From assembly GCA_007449985.2 (NCBI GenBank), contig VIIQ02000138.1, positions 62,001 to 126,000 on the forward strand: 64,000 nucleotides of DNA. The letters are read 5' to 3'. The notes beneath the pieces were generated by a model. That model did no database searches. It worked only from the letters and a program-made list of their open reading frames with translations, and had not been told where the DNA came from. A program made the translations under genes and the position numbers. Below, in pieces: positions 23,801 through 32,063 of this stretch. Source of the stretch: Desmodesmus armatus. Its lineage: Eukaryota; Chlorophyta; Chlorophyceae; Sphaeropleales; Scenedesmaceae. Each line of letters begins with the position of its first letter. The stretch's first letter is position 1.

Positions 23801-24165
23801 TCTGCTTGCTCGTGAGGGAAGCCCCTGGCGACTGCTCTCCATCCCTGAGGGTTGTGTCAAAGATGCGGACATAGTTGGGGTCTGAGATCCTGTTGGGCTG
23901 GTACTCTGGCCGCTGCTTGTCTGCCTTCACGTAGCACACCCTGCACGGTGAATGTGCGATGTTTCAGCAGTGGTGTGAAGGTGTCTAGCAGTCCTTGGCA
24001 CGGCTGATTAGCGATCCAAGGACCAGCAGCAGTGACAGCCTGGGCCAATGCTGCATCCATCAGTGGGAGAGTACTGGGAGCCTACCGCACAGATCTGCGC
24101 TTTGCTGCACTAGATCGACAATTTTCAGCTGCGATGCAGCTGCCGGGGGTGCCAGAAAGCAGCAT
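15221..24165 (-). CDS. IPMS: 2-isopropylmalate synthase, plastid type (EC 2.3.3.13)
   Basis: Catalyses 2-oxoisovalerate + acetyl-CoA to 2-isopropylmalate, the first step of leucine synthesis, normally in plastids. Thirteen exons: 24165-24086, 23940-23611, 23104-23002, 22088-21873, 21263-21167, 20899-20806, 19976-19744, 19045-18937, 18700-18593, 18279-18192, 17772-17652, 17281-17184, 15450-15221. Counting one missing A in exon 8, they sum to 636 codons. Exon 1 gives a Ser/Arg-rich transit peptide. Motifs in order: [20 protein letters not shown] (metal His pair), [24 protein letters not shown], then the regulatory domain ending in TTRVLI, KKTFSG and [18 protein letters not shown]. Oddities: frame lost after SGM and regained near RET in exon 7; one A missing after GYDLK in exon 8; exon 4 reads AAG-gggtgggt rather than AAG-gtgggt at its donor; many exon edges are repeated in the introns. 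Confidence 0.9.
15583..15599. repeat. G17 homopolymer in the last IPMS intron
   Basis: Seventeen consecutive G on the plus strand (C on the gene strand), about 130 nt upstream of the last IPMS acceptor. Confidence 0.85.
15952..16320 (-). CDS. Unassigned Gln-rich frame inside the last IPMS intron
   Basis: An open frame of ~122 residues lies inside the 1.7-kb last IPMS intron on the same strand. It has a mixed-composition N-terminal part ([19 protein letters not shown]) and a Gln tract near the C-terminus followed by [13 protein letters not shown]. The non-repetitive part looks more protein-like than the surrounding intron. It may be a gene fragment, an alternative exon or chance. No family recognised. 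Confidence 0.2.
   Translation of the reverse strand: MGRRSVQAAGLCTAHLDLLICSHNCIATDQDKATLLQLLRHSKDKNVLDQQGLAACTAAQQPPAEQQQQQHPIVAPSSASTRRSQRVQAQLDQQQQQQQQQQDPSASRKRQQQPSYSSTATT
16831..16872. repeat. (CACAG)n pentanucleotide repeat
   Basis: About eight tandem copies of cacag within the last IPMS intron. Confidence 0.85.
17777..17837. repeat. ~60-nt G homopolymer abutting an IPMS splice acceptor
   Basis: An almost pure G run on the plus strand (a single A near 17830) ends a few bases from the IPMS exon 11 acceptor at 17772. On the gene strand the polypyrimidine tract of this intron is therefore C60 followed by ttag. The exact length is likely uncertain in any assembly. Confidence 0.85.
17838..17924 (-). 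repeat. Diverged copy of the IPMS exon 11 start
   Basis: On the minus strand, ag followed by gtcttgttgctgctggctac at about 17924 resembles the true exon 11 start (gtcctgttgctgccttcaag at 17772). It also keeps a later cagctg-at/gac segment. It is separated from the real exon by the G/C homopolymer and is probably an old partial duplicate. Confidence 0.45.
18298..18323. repeat. G26 homopolymer at the IPMS exon 10 acceptor
   Basis: On the gene strand this is C26, about 20 nt upstream of the exon 10 acceptor at 18279, where a polypyrimidine tract is expected. Confidence 0.85.
19240..19570 (-). repeat. Two extra copies of the IPMS exon 7 3' end with donor sites
   Basis: The end of exon 7 (true copy ends at 19744) is repeated downstream, ending at 19505 and 19240. 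The middle copy is intact: [13 protein letters not shown] then KQNSADAG, followed by a strong donor gtatgt. The last copy is diverged and frame-shifted, with donor gtagag. Unit spacing is about 239 and 265 bp. Notably the middle copy keeps the reading frame that the true exon copy loses by one base. Confidence 0.8.
20050..20600 (-). repeat. Five extra copies of the IPMS exon 7 acceptor and exon start
   Basis: Copies of an AG acceptor plus a segment encoding a [22 protein letters not shown] peptide begin at about 20600, 20465, 20346, 20224 and 20113. All lie upstream of the true exon start at 19976, with spacing of 111-137 bp. Four keep an open frame; the one at 20600 has lost one base. They form a minisatellite whose unit spans intron tail, splice acceptor and exon start. 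Confidence 0.85.
21488..21700 (-). repeat. Two extra copies of the IPMS exon 4 3' end
   Basis: Downstream of exon 4 (true end 21873) are copies of the [21 protein letters not shown] end. The first, about 21690-21630, is followed by a good donor gtgggt. A diverged second copy is at about 21530-21489 (donor gtggtc). The full exon copy itself has two extra G before its donor. Confidence 0.75.
22106..22123. repeat. G18 homopolymer near the IPMS exon 4 acceptor
   Basis: On the gene strand this is a C18 tract about 20 nt upstream of the exon 4 acceptor at 22088. Confidence 0.8.
22200..22506 (-). repeat. Two extra copies of the IPMS exon 4 acceptor and exon start
   Basis: Segments coding [18 protein letters not shown] and the following EFTAEDAS begin at about 22506 and 22307, each right after cgcag, before the true exon start at 22088. 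The 22506 copy extends to DPDFVC with near-identical sequence; the 22307 copy diverges after EDAS. A G-rich block (22334-22361) separates them. Confidence 0.85.
22812..22860 (-). repeat. Diverged copy of the IPMS exon 3 3' end
   Basis: The plus-strand string gtgtcatcctgggcttgtca and following bases repeat, with changes, the end of exon 3 (gtgtcatcctgagcttgtgg at 23010-23029). This leaves a second, weaker copy of the exon 3 donor side about 190 bp into the intron. Confidence 0.55.
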
Positions 24166-25146
24166 CTTGTTGGTTCCGAAGATGGTCTCGATAGAAGACG
24201 GCGATCTGTCCCTGCGTGACGTTACGGCCCACTGACTCGATTGATAGGGCTATAAGAGTGCATGTGCATTGCAGTTCGGTCCTTCAATCGAAGCGGTAGG
24301 GGACCGAAAGTTTGAATGCAGCTGTCTCTAGAGGCCTCGTGATGCACATGCCCAAAAGCAGCTGCATTGGACTCTTTTGACTCCTCTTCGTGTTTTGCCT
24401 GGCAAATGCAGTACTCTGCAACCGCCAGGAACTGCATACAGCACCATTGTAGCCTTGCCACCCAGATCACTGACGGAAAGTGATCCATCATTAGCATATG
24501 AGCACAAGTGGCTGGCGTGCAAGTGCGCTGTGTTATGTAGGCATACCAGGGTGAGATGAGCACTATGTGGCGCTGCAAATTGTAAGGAGGCTGCCTGTGC
24601 TGCAGGAGCTGCAGCTTGCAAGCTGAGGGCTGCACAGCCCGGCTGCTGCTGGTGTCGATATTGACACCAGCATCATCTGGCATGCTGAGGTTAGGGAAAG
24701 CAACTATAAACAGTGACACGGCCGTGTCTGGTGGATTGCACCAGTCATACTGGGCCTGGGAAGCCTGCTGGGGCAGGCTGGCGCAGCAGCTATGCTGCGG
24801 CACTGATGCCATTGCCCTGTGAGTGCGGTTGAATTCCTGTACTGTACCCGAGGTAATTAAACTGCTGTCGGCGATGTTGTAGCATTTCGATTGTCTGCTC
24901 GGCATCGACCTGCGCTGCGGTCCTTTTTGTGCATGTCCAAGGTTGGGGGTTAGGGTACTGACGTCACGCAGATGGAGTAGACTTTGCTGAAGAGTCTTTC
25001 GTCATGTTGCTTTGACTTGTCAAGCAGTTCAGGGACCCAAGATCATCAACCGCGACCGAGACCGCAACTGAACGACTCTTGCAAGTGTCGTCACGCGCTT
25101 CCTCTTGCCGAAGCTCACAGCCAAAAAACAGGCAAAACATCTTGCA
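24166..25146. promoter_or_regulatory. Divergent intergenic region, IPMS / F-box-LRR copy A
   Basis: About 1 kb between divergent starts. The part from about 24740 rightwards is homologous to 28219-28600 upstream of copy B, so the tandem duplication included upstream sequence. Confidence 0.4.
24959..24966. promoter_or_regulatory. TGACGTCA element upstream of F-box/LRR copy A
   Basis: A perfect palindromic CRE/bZIP-type octamer about 190 bp before the start of copy A. It is kept at the matching position (28436-28443) upstream of copy B although the flanks have diverged. Binding is inferred only. Confidence 0.35.
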
Positions 25147-27692
25147 ATGCATGTTTTTGATTCGCACCAGGAGCAGCAAGAAGAGCAGGCAGAGTCACAG
25201 CAGCATGACGTCAAGCAGGAGGGTGTGTGGCACTTGCTGTTGGGAGAGTTGTGGAGACCCTTGGACCAAGCTGTCGTCTGCAAACTGCTGTGCTGCAGTC
25301 AGGCCATGGCGGATCTGGTCCACACCAAGTGCTCAGGTGCGCCGTGCTGTTGCAGAAGCGGTGTGACTGTGCTATGCTTCAGCCATGAAAGGCAGCACCC
25401 TTGGACCGATGTTTTGTGTCATGCACAGCGCCTGATGCCCTTGCATCTTCTATTTCCGCACGTTTGTGAGGCCTGTCACCTTACCAAGTGACTGTGCGAT
25501 ACAATTTCCTCCGTAACAGTCACTGCTGAGCACCATGCATGCATGGTGCTCAGCAGTGTGCACAGCACAGCCGTGAGTGTGACACTCAGCTGGTGCACTT
25601 GTGACAGAATCATCCCATCTCAACTCAGTCAATTTGCATATATACTGTTACCACTGTGTTTGGATCGTGACCGCTGCGCGCATTTGGTCCGTGACCCCTT
25701 CCATGCTGCACCACTTCTCCCCTGCAACGTGCAGGCAACCTGTCCATCAGGATGTCTCACATAGGCGCGCACCACAGCACTGGTATCACCAGTACCCCAC
25801 CGCCTTCCAGCTGGCCCCAGCACCTCGCATTTGGCAGGTGGCTCGCCAAGCACGCCGGCCTCTGCAGCAGCATTGAAATCACCATTCCACCAGCAGCACC
25901 ACCATCCCTGCACTCCAGCAATGAATTCATTGCATTCGAATGCAGCCCTGTGGACACTATCCTACTTGAGGCTTCCATTGCTGCTGGGCTCGCATTAGCG
26001 GTACAGCGCGACAGCAGCATGCCAGGGGCTCTGCAAAACCAGCAGCTGACACAGCAGCACGAGACAGCAATGAGGGAGCTGTACGTCAGTGACACAGCCC
26101 CAGCAGCACCACCAGCAGCAGCAGTGGCAGCAGCTGTCGAGCCCCATAGCAGCAGCCAAGGCGACGGTGTCGTGCAGCACTGTTATGCTAGCAGCTCCAA
26201 CAGCAGCTCGCTGAGCAGTGGTGCCTCACAGCTAAGGCTGTCAAGACCCCTTGCCGGCACCTCCGCAGCTGTAACACCTTTAAGCCGTGCTGCTGCTGCT
26301 TCTCCCAACTGCTGCCAACCCTGCTAGTGTGTTGGCTGATGCCGCTACTAGTGGCAGCAGCAGCCAGCAGCAGCAGGAGGAAGAGGAAGCAAGGCAGCAG
26401 GTAGGAGGCTCGCCACTGTCGCTGGCACATTTCACCAGCAGCTTGCCAAGTGACGGCAGGGTGTTGCGCGCATTGGCAGGCCAGACGCAGCTCACGTCCT
26501 TGCAGCTGTGCCTGATCAGCAGCGGCAAGCCAGCGGCGGGCTGTGGTGCAGCTCTTGCCAGTTTGTCTTCCCTGCAGTCCCTCACTCTCAACACTGGTTC
26601 TGACACTCTAGCAGCCGACAGCCCCGGTGACAACCCTGTTGAGTATAACATCGAGGAGGTTTCTGCCGCTCTCGAGCCTGCGCTGCAGCGGTTGACTCAC
26701 CTCACACATCTGTCTCTCAGCTGGCTGCCTGGCAGCAGTGTATGTGCTAGCTTTCCACCTAGCCTTGTCAGCCTGCAGACTGGCGGGGCAAAGTCTCCCA
26801 GGGATATGTTCCAGTCAAGCCCTGGGAGCTTACAGCTGCTGCAGCTAACATGCCTCACCCACTTGGATGTGGAGCGGCTGGATGCAAAGGCTTCCCTGCC
26901 ACCCAGCCTGCAGTCGCTGCATGTGCACAGGCCGCTCGCCATCATGGAGCCAGGAGATACAGACGACATGATGTACAACTTCATGCTCGGCATGCGTATT
27001 GACCTCCGCAGTCTGCCGCACCTGCAGCACCTGCACCTGTACAGCCAGCCACAGCCGCTGACCATCGGGCCGATGCTCAACCTGCAGAGGCACAAGCAGC
27101 TCACACACCTCGGGTTGCACTGCAATGTTGAATTTGTCGACGACACAGTGGCTGCAGTGCTGCCAACCTTGCCTCTGAGGTGGCTGCACCTGCAGGGGGG
27201 AGGGCTTGGCGTTGACTTTGACAGTCAATGCGACCACATCCTGGCTCATGTGGGCAGCTGCACACAGCTCACCTACCTGCAGCTACAGCAGCTGCGCATC
27301 TCAAGTCCTGTCACCAGTCTCAGTGGACAGCTGCAGCGGCTGCCTGCGCTACAGGAGCTGCAGCTTGCTGATTTGAAGGTTGCACCGCCCTTGGCGGCTA
27401 CTGGTGCCGAACCTGATCAGGGTGGGGTCAACAGCCAAGGGTTGCACAGGGGGCAGACAGCCAGTGGGGTCCTGTCTTCACAGCCGTTCCTCTTTTGGCG
27501 CCCCTGCGGAAGCTGGTTGTGGAGAGGCTGCCGCTGCGTGATGGTGATGTGGAGGCGTTGGGGGGCTCGAGCCAGCTGACGTGCTTGAGGCTTGTTGGGT
27601 GTGGTGTCGGCGAGGCTGCAGCAGCCCAGCTGCGGTTGGCGTTTGCGCATTTGCCGGCTAGTTTGCTGCTGACAGAGCCTGACAGAGCCTGA
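25147..27692 (+). pseudogene. F-box/LRR-like gene, tandem copy A, frame-broken
   Basis: Exon 1 (ATG 25147, to 25336) holds an F-box-like segment, GVWHLLLGELWRPLDQAVVC plus KLLCC. Exon 2 begins at 25735 (phase 1 join) with an Ala/Ser/Gln-rich linker, then leucine-rich repeats from about 26420 (LTSLQLCLISSG, LTHLSLSWLPGS, LTHLGLHCNVEF). Compared with copy B, a 17-nt deletion near 26312 ends the first frame at 26327 (the LRR frame resumes downstream), and one base is missing near 27440. F-box/LRR proteins usually choose substrates for SCF ubiquitin ligases; here that is inference from the domains. As written it cannot make a full protein unless the indels are consensus errors. Confidence 0.6.
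25522..25559. repeat. 38-bp perfect palindrome in the intron of copy A
   Basis: The arm cactgctgagcaccatgca is followed directly by its reverse complement, with no spacer. It is absent from the matching intron of copy B (28817-29191). Confidence 0.8.
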
Positions 27693-27728
27693 CAGAGCCT
27701 GACAGAGCCTGACAGAGCCTGCCAGAGC
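27669..27728. repeat. Decanucleotide repeat (gacagagcct)n at the end of copy A
   Basis: Five exact and one altered copy of gacagagcct at the 3' end of copy A. It replaces the copy B ending, which reads DGMLLT and stop. Confidence 0.9.
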
Positions 27729-28435
27729 CACATCGGATGTGAACATGTCACTAATTGAAGGTGCATTCGTGCCGTCTGTTGTTCAACAGTAGAGTTGTCC
27801 GTGTGTTGCTTCGCGTGATTGCCCCCCGTGTCCGACACATGTTGAACATTGGATGTTTGTCAGTATGTTTTAGCTAGGCAGGTGACTGGGGACTTTTCTG
27901 GCGCGCTGCCGCCTGCCTGCCCCCCTTGGTCATGCTGCATGTCCACTGGCAGCCAGCTGCAAATTGTCCATGCAAGTGCGCGCTCTCTCCTGCGTAACAC
28001 ATGCGTTTTGTATGGCTGGGGTCTGCATGCGCTCAGGCAGGCCCACCGATACCCGTACAAAACCTGCTAACCGCTGGGCCAGCGATTTGCCAACAAAAGA
28101 TCTCATCAAAGAGGAGGTGTGACGTACACCAAGCTGTTCCTGACACTGTTCCACGTATGCATCACATGGCATGTTCAGTGCACTAGTGCAGTACATTTCT
28201 GTATGCACGTCGGGCCTGGCCCAGGCTTCTACTGGGCCAGTGGGAAGCCTGCAGAGACAGGCTGCGCCAGCCGCTGCCCTTTAAGTGCGGTTGGCGTACT
28301 GCACTGTACCTGAGGTAAGTGCATTGTTGTCGGCAAAAGTACAGCACCATGATAGCCTGCTTTTGGATATGGACATCCATAAGTGCATGCATGCGCTGCT
28401 GTTGTTGTACATGTCCAAGGTTGGGGGTTAGGTAC

Positions 28436-28443
28436 TGACGTCA
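28436..28443. promoter_or_regulatory. TGACGTCA element upstream of F-box/LRR copy B
   Basis: Counterpart of the octamer at 24959-24966, in a shared block reading ggttgggggttag then gtactgacgtcac. Confidence 0.35.
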
Positions 28444-28626
28444 CGGAGATGGGATGTACGTTGCCCCTTTCTCGCTCTATTGCTTTGCTTCAACAGCGTT
28501 CAGGTATCGGAGGCCATCAACCGCGACCAAGTCCGCAACTGCACGACTGCTGAACGACTCTTGCAAGTGTCGTCAGGCGCGTCCTCTTGCGCCTGTGCGT
28601 GCTCACAGCTTTCACAGCATCCTGCA

Positions 28627-31157
28627 ATGCCTGATTTTGCTTAGCACCAGGAGCAGCACGAAGAGCAGGCAGAGTCACAGCAGCATGACGTTGAGCAGGA
28701 GGGTGTGTGGCACTTGCTGTTGGGAGAGTTGTGGAGACCCTTGGACCAAGCTGTCGTCTGCAAACTGCTGTGCTGCAGTCAGGCCATGGCGGATCTGGTC
28801 AACACCATGTGCACAGGTGCGCCGTGGTGCTGCAGAAGCGGTATTGGTGTGACTGTGCTATGCTACTGCTGTGAGCATTGTCACCCTTGGACCGCTGCAT
28901 TGTGTCACAAACAGCCCTTGCTGCCCCTGCAAGACTTGAATCTCCTGTCCCCAGCATGTTTGTGAGCATTTCACCCTAGTAAGTGGCTGTGCAATACACA
29001 GTTGCTTGGCAACAGTTGGTCACATGCACAGAACAGTTGGTGCACTCCCTACACACTCATCGTTCCAAGTCAACTTGCGCAAGTTGTGCGCGCATTTGAG
29101 TTGTGACCACTGATACTTCATCACGACTGCTGCTCGTATTTGGATCATAACTGCCGCCTGCAACTGCGCCAATCTATCCTGCATGGTGCAGGCAGCCTGT
29201 CCATAAGGATGCCTCACATAGGCGCGCATTGCAGCACTGGTGCCACCAGCACCCCGCCTCCTTCAAGCTTGCCCCAGCACCTTGGCCTTGGCAGATGGCT
29301 CGCCAAGCACGCATGCCTTTGCAGCAGCATCAAGATCAGCATTCCAGCAGCGCCACCATCCCAGCATTCCCTGCACCAAAGCAGTCATTGCAGCCCGGAG
29401 GACCACAGTCTACTAGAGGCTTCCATTGCTGCTGGGCTCGCATTAGCAGCACAGGACCACAGCAGGATGCCAGGGGCTCTGCAAAACCAGCAGCTGACGC
29501 AGCAGCACGAGACAGCAATGATGGACCTGTATGTCACTGACATCACCTCAACAGCACCAGCGGCACTAGCAGCACCAGCAGCAGCAGCAGTGGTAGCAGC
29601 TGTCGAGCCACATCGCAGCAGCCAGGGCGACAGTGTCATGCCGCACTGTAATGCGAGCAGCTCCGACAGCAGCTCGCTGAGCAGTGGTGTCTCACAGCTA
29701 AGGCTGTCAGGACCCCTTGCCGCCACCTCCGCAGGTGTGACACCTTCAAGCCGCGCCGCTGCTGCTTCCCCCTATGCTGCGGCTCCCCATGCTGCTGCCA
29801 ACCCTGCTAGTGTGTTGGCTGATGCCGCTACTGGTGGCAGCCAGCAGCAGGAGGAGGAGGAGGAAGCAAGGCAGCTGGCAGGAGGCTCACCACTGTCGCT
29901 GGAACACTTCACCAGCAGCTTGCCAAGTGACGGCAGGGTGTTGCGCGCATTGTCTGCCCAGACGCAGCTCACGTCCTTGCAGCTGTGCCTGATCAGCAGC
30001 GGCAAGTCAGCGGCAGGGTGTGGTGCAGCTCTTGCTAGTTTGTCTTCCCTGCAGTCCCTCACTCTCAACACTGGTTCTGACACTCTAGCAGCCGACAGCC
30101 CCGGTGACAACCCTGTTGAGTATAACATTGAGGAAGTTTCTGCCGCTCTCGAGCCTGCGCTGCAGAGGCTGACTTGCCTCACACACCTGACCCTCTGCTG
30201 GCTGCCTGGCAGCAGTGTATGTGCTAGCTTCCCACCTAGCCTTGTCAGCCTACAGACTGGCGGGGGAAAGTCTCCCAGGGATATGTACCAGTCAAGCCCT
30301 GGGAGCTTACAGCTGCTGCAGCTAACATGCCTCACCCACTTGGATGTGGAGCGGCTGGATGCAAAGGCTTCCCTGCCACCCAGCCTGCGGTCGCTGCATG
30401 TGCACAGGCCGCTCGCCATCATGGAGCCAGGAGATACAGACGACATGATGTACAACTTCATGCTCGGCATGCGTATTGACCTCCGCAGTCTGCCGCACCT
30501 GCAGCACCTGCACCTGTACAGCCAGCCACAGCCGCTGACCATCGGGCCGATGCTCAACCTGCAGAGGCACAAGCAGCTCACACACCTCGGGTTGCACTGC
30601 AATGTTGAATTTGTCGACGACACATCAGCTGCAGTGCTGCCAACCTTGCCTCTAAGGTGGCTTCACCTGCAGGGGGAAGGGCTTGAGATTGGCATTGATA
30701 TTGACAGAGGATGCAACCACATCCTTGCTCATGTGGGCAGCTGCACGCAGCTCACCTACCTGCAGTTGCAGGGGCAAGCATCACAAGCCCTGTGACAAGC
30801 CTCACTGGACAGCTGCAGCGGCTGCCTGCGCTGCAGGAGCTGCAGCTTGCTGATGTGAGGGTTGCACAACCCCCGGCGGCTGCTTGCGCTGACCCTGAGG
30901 GTGGGGGCAACAGCCAGAGGGGTGAACAGGGGGTAGAGAGCGAGTGGGGACCTCTACTCACGTCCATGCCTCTCCTGGCGCCCCTACGGAAGCTGGTTGT
31001 GGAGAGGGTGCCGCTGCGCAATGGTGATGTGGAGGCGTTGGGTGGTGCGAGTCAGCTGACATGCTTGAGGCTTGTCGGGTGTGGTGTCAGTGAGGCTGCA
31101 GCAGCCCGGCTGCGGTTGGCCCTTCCGCACTTGCTGGATGGCATGCTGCTGACATAA
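28627..31157 (+). pseudogene. F-box/LRR-like gene, tandem copy B, frame-broken
   Basis: Close duplicate of copy A. Exon 1 (ends 28816) has the same F-box-like segment, but the aligned ATG at 28627 is followed by TAG at 28642-28644. Exon 2 starts at 29192 and stays open through all leucine-rich repeats to about 30797. It then loses one base near 30772 relative to copy A (QLQG then SITSPVTSL), and the correct frame ends at 31157 with DGMLLT. So copy B is intact where A is broken at 26312 and 27440, and broken where A is intact. The LRR part is nearly identical between copies, pointing to recent duplication or gene conversion. Role in ubiquitin-ligase targeting is inferred. Confidence 0.6.
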
Positions 31158-31714
31158 TGAGTTGTCAACAGTAGTGGTTGAGACACATGTGGTTGGCTGT
31201 GGCCCGTGTGCTGTGCTGTCAGCAGTATGCATCCATATTGTGGTTTGGGTCTGGCTTGGTTGCCGCATGTCGGCCATTGGCTGACAGTTTGTGTCAGGCA
31301 GGCAGGGGGCCTCGGGGCACCACTTGGGCAGGGCACATCCGACATTAGGGTTGCTGCTGCGTCTTTGTCCCCTTGACCAAGTCGCATGCTTGAGTCAAGC
31401 TTGGACAACCACCTATGCAAGTGTGAGCTTGCAGTATGTTCATTCCTTATGTGCCGGTGTCTGCATCGCAGGCTCCCAGGGAACCTTATCAAAGTAAGGT
31501 ATCTTGCATAAATGTTGCAGTCAGATGATGCAGGTTGTCAGGTTTTGTGACCTTATGTGTACACCTAGTCGGCAGGTTGAATTCCACCATCGTTGGTCAT
31601 CACCCTGTATGGCCATGCAAAAGTCACACTCTCAGATGAACCTTTGAGGATATTACAGCAGTAAATTCAAACACGCCAGCCTGATCCTCAAACAGATGTA
31701 TGGGAGCTGCAATT
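31158..31714. other. Intergenic, no feature recognised
   Basis: About 550 bp between F-box/LRR copy B and the LINE insertion. No protein resemblance seen. Confidence 0.5.
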
Positions 31715-31724
31715 ATGTACACCC

Positions 31725-31957
<233 letters not shown>

Positions 31958-32063
31958 GCGGAGTGCCAGGCACACCGCGTTGTTTAAGGGGGAGAGCGTG
32001 TGTGACTGCTCTGCAGTCGCCACGTCCCCACCATGCCCCCAGGTGCAAGAGACACCCTAGGGG

